Positions 31,795 through 39,318 of a stretch of 63,936 nt of DNA are shown piece after piece. This DNA is from Phycisphaerales bacterium (GTDB taxonomy: Bacteria > Planctomycetota > Phycisphaerae > Phycisphaerales > UBA1924): positions 1 through 63,936 of the forward strand of contig CAJPFG010000038.1 in assembly GCA_905339235.1 (NCBI GenBank), given 5' to 3'. The notes under the pieces are model-generated. The model was not told the DNA's origin, made no database searches, and saw only the letters and a list, made by a program, of their open reading frames with translations. Positions within the stretch are counted from its first letter, which is position 1. Each line of letters begins with the position of its first letter. Position numbers and translations under genes: made by a program.

Positions 31795-31902
31795 GTGTTA
31801 CCGATGTTACTCGTGTTACCGCAATTCCCGTATGAACGAGCCAACGCGCGTGATGTGGCGCTTCATGGCGAAATCCGGGTAACACCAGTAACACGGGTAA
31901 CA
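31795..31902. repeat. Inverted triple array of TGTTAC at 9-bp phase, possible origin
   Basis: TGTTAC starts at 31796, 31805 and 31814, and the reverse GTAACA starts at 31879, 31888 and 31897, so each arm has three copies spaced exactly 9 bases. The two arms of about 26 bases are inverted with 22 of 26 positions matching. About 58 bases separate them. It begins 20 bases after the primase-helicase stop, and an AT-rich stretch follows at about 31933-31972. P4-type alpha proteins bind short iterons near their origin, so an origin or operator is likely. The 315 bases between genes contain no other recognised gene. Confidence 0.6.
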
Positions 31903-32090
31903 ACGCCACGCAGCGCCGCGAGATCAGGAGCGATGCATGATAATGCACATCGAGAATGTATATGCAGTTTTCGGGGTTTCCGGAGCATTCAGATCGCCCT
32001 TCCAGTTGGCTTGGAATCCCGGCCTGTTCCGCCCTTACTCCCACCAACGACGCCCGTCGCCGGTGTGACGGGCGGGGGAGGTAGGTAGCC

Positions 32091-33206
32091 ATGGGCGCGA
32101 TCTTCCAGCGCGACGGAAAGTGGGGCATCGACTACCGCGACCACCGCGGCCGCCGGGTTCGCAAGGTCGTTGCCGTCAGCAAGGAAATGGCCCTCATCAC
32201 GCTCGGCCAGGAGCTTGAGTCCGTCGAGAAGTTGAAGGCCGGAGTGCTGACGGCGGACCCGCGCGAGGGCAAGCGGCCGTTTTCCGAGCACGTGGACGCC
32301 TACGTCGCCGATCTCCAGCGCCGCGGGCGCGACGACATGTACATTTACATTGCGCGCAAGCACCTTGAGGCCGCCGCGGAGCACCAGGACTGGGGATGCC
32401 TCGCGGACTGCTCCGTCCGCAGCGCTTCCAACTACCTGCGAGCGCTGGCGGGGCGGAAGTTGTCGGGGAAGACGGTGAACGCCCACCGCTCGGACCTTTT
32501 CGCCTTCTTCGGCTGGTGCGTCCGCTCTGGCAGCATGGAGGCCAACCCGTGCGAGCATGTTCCAAAGTCCGCCGACCGGCGAGAGAAGACGCGCCGTGCG
32601 CTCTCTCTGGTGGAATGCCGCACGCTTCTCCGCTCGGCTTCCCCCGGACGACGGCTGACCTACTTGTTCCTCGCGTATACGGGGTTGCGGCGGTCGGAGG
32701 CGAGCAACGTCCTTTGGGCGCACGTCCACCTCGACGTGGCCAACCCGTACGTCGAGTTGCCCGCCGCCAACACCAAGAGCGGCCGGGCGGAGTCCGTGCC
32801 GCTCGTGGCAGAGTTGGCGGAGGCCCTGGCGGCCAACCGCCGTAACGCCGAGGACCGCCACCGCGTCTTCGACTCGATCCCGTCGATGGAAGAGTTCCGC
32901 GAGGACTTGGCGGCCGCAGGTATCGCCGAGCAGGACGAGCGCGGGCGGAAGGTCGTGCTGCACTCGCTGAGGCACTCGCTGGCGACGATGCTGGCCGCGT
33001 CGCGCGTGCCGCCCGCGGTCGCGCAGGCGATCATGCGGCACCGCGACATCCGGCTCACGCTCCAGGCGTACACCGACGAGGGGTTGCTCCCCACGGCGGC
33101 GGCGATGTCGGCGCTTCCGAGCCTGACGACCGAGCGCGATTCTCTAGGATTTGTGGGCACAACTGGTGCCCAAAACGTGCCAACTTCGGGGCTTCACCGG
33201 GCATGA
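32091..33206 (+). CDS. int: Tyrosine recombinase (integrase)
   Basis: The 371-residue integrase has an N-terminal AP2-like arm-binding part (MGAIFQRDGKWGIDYRDHRG), a core-binding domain (about 60-165) and a catalytic domain with R200 (TGLRRSE), K229 (TKSGR), H291 and R294 (HSLRH), H317 (MRHRDI) and nucleophile Y327 (AYTDE). It should insert the element into its attachment site. It is 106 bases from the 3' end of tRNA-Gln, the classic site for this enzyme type. The last 35 residues (DSLGFVGTTGAQNVP) are a flexible tail. Confidence 0.93.
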   Translation: MGAIFQRDGKWGIDYRDHRGRRVRKVVAVSKEMALITLGQELESVEKLKAGVLTADPREGKRPFSEHVDAYVADLQRRGRDDMYIYIARKHLEAAAEHQDWGCLADCSVRSASNYLRALAGRKLSGKTVNAHRSDLFAFFGWCVRSGSMEANPCEHVPKSADRREKTRRALSLVECRTLLRSASPGRRLTYLFLAYTGLRRSEASNVLWAHVHLDVANPYVELPAANTKSGRAESVPLVAELAEALAANRRNAEDRHRVFDSIPSMEEFREDLAAAGIAEQDERGRKVVLHSLRHSLATMLAASRVPPAVAQAIMRHRDIRLTLQAYTDEGLLPTAAAMSALPSLTTERDSLGFVGTTGAQNVPTSGLHRA

Positions 33207-33311
33207 CCGGGCACAACTCGCCCTCCGCGCGAGCGCCGAAACATCCGCGCAACGTCCCAACCCGTCGCTACTTGGCAACGTGAGGCACGAACTCTTGGTC
33301 AATGCGGAAAG

Positions 33312-33382
33312 TTGGGGTACTAGGATTTGAACCTAGACTAAGTGAGTCAGAGTCACTCGTGCTACCGTTACACCATACCCCA
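33312..33382 (-). tRNA. tRNA-Gln (anticodon CTG)
   Basis: On the minus strand the 5' end TGGGGTA (33382 downward) pairs with TACCCCA near the 3' end. The D arm, an anticodon stem AGTGA/TCACT with loop CTCTGAC (anticodon CTG) and a T arm CTAGG/CCTAG with TTCAAAT are present. The U1-A72 pair is typical of tRNA-Gln. The discriminator is A and CCA is not encoded. Its 3' end faces the integrase, so it is the probable attachment site. Confidence 0.92.
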
Positions 33383-33413
33383 ATCGGGCGGTTTCGCCGC
33401 GATTTTGACTCCA

Positions 33414-33442
33414 TCTATAGCGCCTGTTCGGTAGGCTGGCAA
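33414..33442 (-). promoter_or_regulatory. Promoter of tRNA-Gln
   Basis: TTGCCA (33442-33437) and TATAGA (33419-33414) are separated by exactly 17 bases, giving a sigma-70-like promoter. The start point would be about 25 bases ahead of the tRNA 5' end. The spacing and matches are good for such a GC-rich genome. Confidence 0.6.
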
Positions 33443-33589
33443 GGGTTGGCGGTTCGGCCCGGGTTGTGGGCTTGAAACCCGGTCTTGATGTGGCTTGATG
33501 GCGTTGCGATGGCCCGGGCCTGGGATGTCGGCCGTTGGCGAGTTTTGGGGTTTACCCTGACGTGTCGGTCCTCGCCGCCGGCCGCGGGT

Positions 33590-33618
33590 TTGTGTCTGGA
33601 CTTGGGGTCTGCTAGTGT
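33590..33618 (+). promoter_or_regulatory. Probable promoter of the HtrA gene
   Basis: TTGTGT (33590-33595) and TAGTGT (33613-33618) are 17 bases apart. They lie about 60 bases ahead of the ATG at 33679, which has its own GGAGG ribosome site. The match to TTGACA is moderate. Confidence 0.4.
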
Positions 33619-33678
33619 CGGGGGCTAACCCGGCGGGAGCGGATTTGGATGGCCGCGGCGGGCCGGTGGGAGGATCGC

Positions 33679-35811
33679 ATGACTGAGCGATGGAATCGGG
33701 TTGCCTGGACGATGGGCGTGGTTGTCGGGCTGGCCGGGCTCGGGGCGTGTGCGCAGCAGGGGCATGGGCCCGCGGCGGGGGGTTCGAGTGCACAAGTGGA
33801 GACGCCCGCGGACATCCGCGCGGCCATCGATCAGGCCCGCGACAAGGTCTTCCCGGCGCTGGTCAACATCCAGGTGGTGAGCGTTTCGTACTGGGGCGGC
33901 AAGGAGTCCAAGGGCGCTTCCACCGGCAGCGGCACCATCGTCTCTTCCGACGGCCTGGTTGTCACCAACCAGCACGTCGTGGACGACGGCAAGACCTTTC
34001 GCGTCACACTCTCCGACAAGCGCGAGATCGCCGCGACGCTGGTGGGCGAGGATCGGATGACCGACCTGGCGGTGCTGCGGATCAAGATGGAAGACCTCAA
34101 GGGCGGGCCGCTGCCGGGGATCGCGTCGTGGGGGAACTCGGACTCGCTGAAGGTCGGCGACTACGTGATGGCGATGGGCGCCCCGTACGGGCTGTCGCGA
34201 TCCGTGTCGCTGGGGATCGTGTCGAACACCGAGCGGGTCTTCGCGTCGCTTTCGGGCGATGACATCGCCGACCAGGAGTTCGATCTGGATACGTCCAGCG
34301 ACATCTTCACCCGCTGGCTGCAGCACGATGCGCTGATCCTGCCGGGCAACTCCGGCGGCCCGCTGGTGAACCTGCAGGGGCAGGTGGTTGGGGTGAACAC
34401 CCGCGGCGGGTCGGGCCTGGGGTTTGCGAATCCTTCGAACTTCGCGCGGGGCATCGCCGAGGAACTCATCAAGAGCGGCGCCGTCACGCGGAGCACCATC
34501 GGCGTGGCATTCAAGAGCATCCGGCGGACGGGGTACACCGATGGCGTGCTGCTGAACAGCGTGGATGCCGACGGGGCCGCGGCCAAGGCGGGGCTCCAGG
34601 CGGGCGACGTGCTGCTGACGATGGACGGCTCGCCGATCAACGCGCGGTTCCCCGAGGAGATCCCGCTGGTGCTTCGGGCGATCGCGTCCCGGCCGGTGGG
34701 CACGGCCATCCAGTTCACCTACAAGCGGGGCGACACCGCCGGAACCGCCAAGGTGACCACCGAAAAACTCCTCCGCGAACGCGGCGAGGAAACCGCCCTC
34801 CGCCTCTTCGGTATGTCCGTCTCCGAGATCACCGATCGCATGGCCCGGGCTCGCCGTCTCACCAGCAAGGAAGGCGCGATCGTCCTGGGGGTTCGCGGCG
34901 GCGGCCCGGCCGCGACCGCCGAGCCGTCCGTGAACTACGCCGACGTCGTGCGCAGCGTCAACGGCGCCAGAATCTCCACGCTGAAAGACCTGGTGGACGC
35001 GTACAAGAGCATCGCCGCCCAGGACCCGCTCCCGGAGTTCGTCACGGTCGAGTTCGATCGCGCCGGAAAAAACACGCTGACGCTCATCAAGCCCCGTCCC
35101 GACAAGAAAGAAGACCCGCCCCGCGAACTGCCCAAGGCCTGGGTCGGCGTCGCGACCCAGCCGGTCCTGCGCGACCTCGCCAAGCAGATCGGTCTCGCCG
35201 ACCAAACCGGCTTCCGCGTGACGCGGGTGTACCCGGGCACGCTGGCGGATCAGGCGGGTCTCAAGACCGGCGACATCGTGATCGCTCTCAACGGAGACAA
35301 ACTCGCGCCCCGCGGCATGCAGGACGCCGGCATGTTCCAGCGGGCCGTCCGCCGCATGCAGTCCGGCCAGGAGGCCACGCTCTCGGTGCTGCGAGATGGG
35401 AAGATGACCGACCTGAAAGTGACGCTCGAACGAACCCGCCTCACCGCCGAGGAAGCCCTCCGCGACGAAAACCGCGACTTCGAGTTGAGCGTGCGCGAAC
35501 TCACCTTCTTCGACCGCGACGACAATCGCTGGGCCGAAACCGTCCAAGGCGTGCTCGTCGAAAACGTGGAGCACGCCGGGTGGGCGGGGCTGGCGGGGAT
35601 CGTGCCGGGCGATGTGATCCAGAAGATCGACGGCGATGCCATCTCCGACATCCCCACCTATCGCAAGGCCATGGAGAGCGTCGCGAAACGCCAGCCCGAG
35701 CGAGTGACCTTCGTCGTCCTCCGCGGCCTGCGCACCCAGTACAAGTTCGCCGAGCCGGAGTGGAAGCCGGCCGTGCCGGAAGAGAAGAAATCCCCCGAGC
35801 CCAAGCCGTAA
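33679..35811 (+). CDS. HtrA/Deg-type serine protease, lipoprotein, with PDZ domains
   Basis: The ATG at 33679 has GGAGG 7 bases ahead; the earlier ATG at 33649 lacks one. The N-terminus ends in a lipobox LGAC (Cys24), so it is anchored in the envelope. The trypsin-like domain has H99 (TNQHVV), D129 (MTDLAVL) and S225 (LPGNSGGP), all intact. It is followed by three PDZ-like regions (about 270-360, 480-590 and 610-690; e.g. DGVLLNSVDADGAAAKAGLQ, VTRVYPGTLADQAGLKTGDI, VLVENVEHAGWAGLAGIVPG). It should degrade or refold damaged envelope proteins. At 710 residues it is longer than E. coli DegP (474). Two inactive HtrA-fold genes follow. Confidence 0.9.
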   Translation: MTERWNRVAWTMGVVVGLAGLGACAQQGHGPAAGGSSAQVETPADIRAAIDQARDKVFPALVNIQVVSVSYWGGKESKGASTGSGTIVSSDGLVVTNQHVVDDGKTFRVTLSDKREIAATLVGEDRMTDLAVLRIKMEDLKGGPLPGIASWGNSDSLKVGDYVMAMGAPYGLSRSVSLGIVSNTERVFASLSGDDIADQEFDLDTSSDIFTRWLQHDALILPGNSGGPLVNLQGQVVGVNTRGGSGLGFANPSNFARGIAEELIKSGAVTRSTIGVAFKSIRRTGYTDGVLLNSVDADGAAAKAGLQAGDVLLTMDGSPINARFPEEIPLVLRAIASRPVGTAIQFTYKRGDTAGTAKVTTEKLLRERGEETALRLFGMSVSEITDRMARARRLTSKEGAIVLGVRGGGPAATAEPSVNYADVVRSVNGARISTLKDLVDAYKSIAAQDPLPEFVTVEFDRAGKNTLTLIKPRPDKKEDPPRELPKAWVGVATQPVLRDLAKQIGLADQTGFRVTRVYPGTLADQAGLKTGDIVIALNGDKLAPRGMQDAGMFQRAVRRMQSGQEATLSVLRDGKMTDLKVTLERTRLTAEEALRDENRDFELSVRELTFFDRDDNRWAETVQGVLVENVEHAGWAGLAGIVPGDVIQKIDGDAISDIPTYRKAMESVAKRQPERVTFVVLRGLRTQYKFAEPEWKPAVPEEKKSPEPKP

Positions 35812-35839
35812 GGCGGCGCCCGGATCGAAGGAGTTGCCC

Positions 35840-36718
35840 ATGAAACGCGATGTCTTTGGCGTGGTCCTGGCGAGCGTTCTTGCGGCGGGGGCCTGCGCGG
35901 CCGCGCCGGCCTACGACGGCGATGGCCCGGCCACGCCCGCGGCGGTGCAGAAGATCATGAACGAGAAGGCCCCGCCGCTGGTCACCGTGAAGTACGTGCT
36001 CAAGGGCGACGACAGCGGCATGGGCATGTTCGGCGACGGCGGCGACCGCGAGATGGAAGTCACCGGCGTGATGATCGAGGGCTCGGGGCTGGTGCTGGTG
36101 AGCAACACCGAGATGGGCGGCATGATGGCCCGCTTCGCCCGCATGATGCCGGGGATGGGCGGGGGCGCGCCGCCCAAGCCCACCGATATCAAGGTGCTCG
36201 TCGGCGAGGACACGCAGGGCGTGGAGGCCAGCCTCATCGCCCGCGACAGCGAACTGGACCTGGCGTGGGTGCGGGTCAAGAAGGCGCCCGAGAAGCCCTA
36301 CGCGTTCCTCGATCTCACCTCGAGCGCGGCCCCCAAGGTCGGCGACTACCTCTACTCTGTCGGGCGCATGGGCAAGTTCTTCGACCGCGCGCCCGTCATC
36401 CACGAGTTCCGTCTCGTGGGCATCGCGAAGAAGCCGCGAGACCTCTACATCGGCGGGGGCGCGGGCATGGGCCTGCCGGTGTACAACGCGGCGGGGGACG
36501 TCATCGGCGTCACCTCGCTCATCCTCCCCTCCGACGAGGAAATGGAGGGCGCCGAGGAAGGGATGTTCGGCGGCATGGGCGACACGGCCGGCGGCATGAT
36601 CGTTCCCGCGGCGGAGGTGGTGAAGGCGACGAAGTCGGCGGTGGAGAACGCGGCCAAGGGCGGGGAAGAGGAGAAGAAGGACGTTGGCGCGGGCGAGGAC
36701 CCGATGAAGGACAAGTAA
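35840..36718 (+). CDS. HtrA-fold pseudoprotease with signal peptide, copy 1
   Basis: The ATG at 35840 follows GGAG. The signal peptide ends near AAGACAAAPA. The barrel order is like HtrA (GVMIEGSGLVLVSNTEMGG; LIARDSELDLAWVRVKK; GAGMGLPVYNAAGDVIGV), but the catalytic His of TNxHV and the GNSGGP Ser are replaced (SNTEM and GMGLP), so it should not cut peptides. It lies 28 bases after the active protease gene, so an operon is likely. It may act as adaptor, inhibitor or substrate receptor. The tail is charged (GGEEEKKDVGAGEDPMKDK). Confidence 0.6.
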   Translation: MKRDVFGVVLASVLAAGACAAAPAYDGDGPATPAAVQKIMNEKAPPLVTVKYVLKGDDSGMGMFGDGGDREMEVTGVMIEGSGLVLVSNTEMGGMMARFARMMPGMGGGAPPKPTDIKVLVGEDTQGVEASLIARDSELDLAWVRVKKAPEKPYAFLDLTSSAAPKVGDYLYSVGRMGKFFDRAPVIHEFRLVGIAKKPRDLYIGGGAGMGLPVYNAAGDVIGVTSLILPSDEEMEGAEEGMFGGMGDTAGGMIVPAAEVVKATKSAVENAAKGGEEEKKDVGAGEDPMKDK

Positions 36719-36770
36719 TCTCGCGCGGGGGCCGGGCGGGGTTCGCGCCACATCGCCCTATAGTGCGTGC

Positions 36771-36794
36771 GCCGCCCCTGATCGGGGCGGCTTT
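36771..36794 (+). terminator. GC hairpin with short T tract
   Basis: GCCGCCCC (36771-36778) pairs with GGGGCGGC (36784-36791) across a 5-base loop, and TTT follows at 36792. It lies 53 bases after the stop of the first pseudoprotease gene. TATAGT at 36759-36764 is close ahead, so the hairpin could instead be the 5' end of the next transcript. Confidence 0.4.
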
Positions 36795-36858
36795 GCCGTC
36801 GGCGAGCGTCGCCGCCCGATCGGCGTTGTGACGCGACGCGCACCTGGAGCACAGCGAA

Positions 36859-37707
36859 ATGAAGCGTTCGATGATGACGGCGGCGGCCGCGGCGATCCTC
36901 GGCCTGTCGATGGCGACCTCCGCGTTCGGCCAGCAGAGCAACGCCGCGGCGTACGAGAAACTCGTGACCGAGCACGCCGCGGCCAACGTGAACGTGAAGT
37001 TCATCCTCAAGGCCGAGGGCCAGGAGCAGGAGAGCGAGATCCCCGGCGTCATGATCGAGAAGACCGGGCTGGTGCTGGCGAGCACGATGGGGCTGGGCGA
37101 GATGGACTCGCGCTTCGGGGGCGTGGCGATCTCGCCGACGCAGATCAAGGTCCTGATCGGCGAGGACACCCAGGGCATCGACGCCAAGATGATCGCGCGC
37201 GACTCGGACCTGGCGCTGGGCTGGTTCCAGATCGAGAAGGCCGACGAGAAGGGCTACGCGTTCCTGGACTTCGCCCAGGGCGCGCCCGCGGTGGGCGGGG
37301 ACACGCTCATGGTGGTGTCGCAGATGGGGAAGTTCTTCCACCGCGCCAACGTCGTGACGGAGGGCAAGGTGGCGTGCGTGACCAGCAAGCCACGCAGGCT
37401 GCTCATCCCCAGCATCTCGCTGGTCACCGCCGACTTCGGCGTGCCGGTGTTCGACGCCCAGTCGCGCCCGGTCGGCCTGTTCACCGCGGTGCTCCCCGAC
37501 AAGGACGAGTATCAGAGTTCCCCGCGCGTGCTCAACGAGATCCAGCAGAGCGTGCCGGGCTTCAAGATGATCGTCCCGGCCGACGAGATCGTCGCGGCGA
37601 CCAAGCGCGCGAAGGAGACCGCGGCCAGCAATCCACCAGCGGCGCCCGAAGCGCCGGCGGACGAGAAGCCGGGCGAGACGCCGGGTTCGCCCGCGGCGCC
37701 GAAGTGA
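36859..37707 (+). CDS. HtrA-fold pseudoprotease with signal peptide, copy 2
   Basis: A 282-residue protein with a signal peptide cleaved near SAFGQQ. GGAG precedes the ATG. It is a paralogue of the previous gene: GVMIEKTGLVLASTMGLGEM, KVLIGEDTQGIDAKMIARDS and VTADFGVPVFDAQSRPVGLF align with its GVMIEGSGLVLVSN, KVLVGEDTQGVEASLIARDS and GLPVYNAAGDVIGV. Again the His, and here the Asp and Ser of the triad, are lost. The C-terminus is Ala/Pro-rich and disordered. It may be transported to the periplasm or outer surface. Role unknown. Confidence 0.6.
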   Translation: MKRSMMTAAAAAILGLSMATSAFGQQSNAAAYEKLVTEHAAANVNVKFILKAEGQEQESEIPGVMIEKTGLVLASTMGLGEMDSRFGGVAISPTQIKVLIGEDTQGIDAKMIARDSDLALGWFQIEKADEKGYAFLDFAQGAPAVGGDTLMVVSQMGKFFHRANVVTEGKVACVTSKPRRLLIPSISLVTADFGVPVFDAQSRPVGLFTAVLPDKDEYQSSPRVLNEIQQSVPGFKMIVPADEIVAATKRAKETAASNPPAAPEAPADEKPGETPGSPAAPK

Positions 37708-37799
37708 GGCGAGGCGGCGATACAGCGATAGAGCGATACAGTCGCGAGACGGTGGGCGTACAGTTGTGGCGCTCACCGTTTTTCATTGTGGAGCGGGCC

Positions 37800-38249
37800 A
37801 TGGCGTTCGCGGAGGTCAGCGGCGGGGTGGAGTATTCCGACGACGCCGCCAGGATCGACGCGGACCGCGTCCACGCCTGGCTGCGCGAGGCCTACTGGTG
37901 CCGCGGCCTGCCGCGCGACGTGATGGAGCGGGCCTTCGCTAACAGCATGGTCTTCGGGGCCTACGACGACTCCGGGCAGGTGGCGGTGGCGCGGGTGATC
38001 ACCGACAAGGCGACGTACGCCTACCTGTGCGATGTCTACGTAGCGGAGCCGGCGCGGGGAAGGGGCATCGGTCAGGCCCTCGTGCAGTTCGCCCGCCGCC
38101 ACCCCGACCTCCAGAATCTCCGCCGCTGGTGCCTGCTCACGCGCGACGCCCAGTCCCTCTACGAGCGACTGGGTTTCACGCATCTGGCGGAGCCGCGGCG
38201 GTACATGGAGATCGCGCGGCCGGGGATGTATGAGCGACCGGCCACGTAA
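37800..38249 (+). CDS. GNAT-family N-acetyltransferase (149 aa)
   Basis: The core VAVARVITDKATYAYLCDVY followed by VAEPARGRGIGQALVQFARR is the acetyl-CoA binding motif of GNAT enzymes (RGRGIG pyrophosphate loop), and SLYERLGFTHL is the usual C-terminal strand and helix. The start at 37800 is chosen because the upstream extension overlaps the pseudoprotease gene. GGAGCGGGCC precedes it. Substrate unknown. The protein is similar in size and layout to single-domain acetyltransferases. Confidence 0.85.
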   Translation: MAFAEVSGGVEYSDDAARIDADRVHAWLREAYWCRGLPRDVMERAFANSMVFGAYDDSGQVAVARVITDKATYAYLCDVYVAEPARGRGIGQALVQFARRHPDLQNLRRWCLLTRDAQSLYERLGFTHLAEPRRYMEIARPGMYERPAT

Positions 38250-38307
38250 CGCTCGCGAGGAATGGCACGGGGCGTCCGCGACCCGTGCTGCCTGCGTAGT
38301 GTGAAGC

Positions 38308-38823
38308 GTGAAGAAGGGTTCGATACTGCGGTGGTGCGGGAGGTGGGCCTGCCCCGGGGCGCTCGTTTTCGTGGCCGCCGCGTGGATCGCCAGCGAGCGA
38401 TGGAGAATCGCGCGCGACGTATCGAATGACCTTGTCATGCTCGTCGACTCCGGGAGAGTCCGAGTGCGGCGCTCGTCTCCGTTTGCCATGATCGTTCGCG
38501 AGGGACGGGGGCACCGGGGCGCGATGCTCTACGTTGACGACTACGCGTCGGGCTTTGATTCGGTGTGGTCGTTTGATGCATACGTCGGGAACCCGGCGCT
38601 GCTCAACTCCCCCTCGATCGCCGTTCCCTTCTGGAGCATTGCAATGGCCCTCGCGGTGCCGACCGGAGTGGCGTGGTCGCTCGAATTCCGTAAGCGTCGG
38701 GCGGTCCGTACGGGCCACTGCCCCACCTGCAACTACGCCCTGTCCGGCCTCCCGCCGGACACGCCGTGCCCCGAGTGCGGCAAGCGCCCCCGAATGCACA
38801 CTGAGCGAGGCGATGGCACATGA
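38308..38823 (+). CDS. Membrane protein with C-terminal zinc ribbon (171 aa)
   Basis: GTG start at 38308; TAGTGT ends 6 bases ahead and no Shine-Dalgarno is seen, so the mRNA is probably leaderless. The protein has two TM spans (about 13-28 and 112-128). The ending CPTCNYALSGLPPDTPCPECG is a four-Cys zinc ribbon common in this bacterial group. The next gene starts within its last codons (ATGA overlap) and is a paralogue. Function unknown; possibly an envelope or membrane adaptor. Confidence 0.65.
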   Translation: MKKGSILRWCGRWACPGALVFVAAAWIASERWRIARDVSNDLVMLVDSGRVRVRRSSPFAMIVREGRGHRGAMLYVDDYASGFDSVWSFDAYVGNPALLNSPSIAVPFWSIAMALAVPTGVAWSLEFRKRRAVRTGHCPTCNYALSGLPPDTPCPECGKRPRMHTERGDGT

Positions 38824-39254
38824 AAAGGCAATGGGCGTATCTGAGATGGGGTTGCACGGCGGGGGCCGCGTTTGCGCTCGTTCTCTGGGCGATTCCATCC
38901 GCGGTGAGCCTCAACACGGTGATGGGGTATTTGGTGGTGTCCGTCCTGCAATCGCACGAACCCTCGGCCAATCCAAGGCAAGATCCCAATCCACTGCAGG
39001 TCGCTGATGTGATCCTGTGGACAGGCGACGGAAACTGGTCGCTCTGGATTCCCCTTTGGTACCTGGCCGCCGTGTTGGGGTTCCTTGCAGCGGTTTTATG
39101 GACGTGCCGCATCCTTGCCCGCCGGAAGACGGGCGCATTCCCGGCTTGCAACTACTCCCTCACCGGCCTCGCGCCAGGCTCGCCGTGCCCCGAGTGCGGG
39201 CGTGGGGGTGGCGGCGGGGATGGACGTGGCGAGCCCGGCCAGCCCGCGGCCTGA
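38820..39254 (+). CDS. Paralogue with degenerate zinc ribbon (144 aa)
   Basis: This copy overlaps the previous gene by 4 bases. The start MKRQWAYLRWGCTAGAAFAL leads into a TM span (about 10-30), with a second at about 78-96. The C-terminal motif is FPACNYSLTGLAPGSPCPEC: the first Cys of the ribbon is Phe here, so zinc binding should be weakened. The Gly-rich tail is disordered. Function unknown. Confidence 0.6.
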   Translation: MKRQWAYLRWGCTAGAAFALVLWAIPSAVSLNTVMGYLVVSVLQSHEPSANPRQDPNPLQVADVILWTGDGNWSLWIPLWYLAAVLGFLAAVLWTCRILARRKTGAFPACNYSLTGLAPGSPCPECGRGGGGGDGRGEPGQPAA

Positions 39255-39318
39255 CTCTCCCTCTCCCATTCATCACTCCTCATTCCGCATTCCCCCTCCG
39301 GCTCTCATACCCTCCCCC

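Noticed and set aside
31702..32088. Open frame overlapping the end of the primase gene and the iteron region
   Set aside because: No ribosome site, unnatural composition, and the region is better explained by the inverted repeats.
27301..33311. A CRISPR array in the accessory region
   Set aside because: No regularly spaced direct repeats with unique spacers were found; the only regular repeats are the short 9-base iterons.
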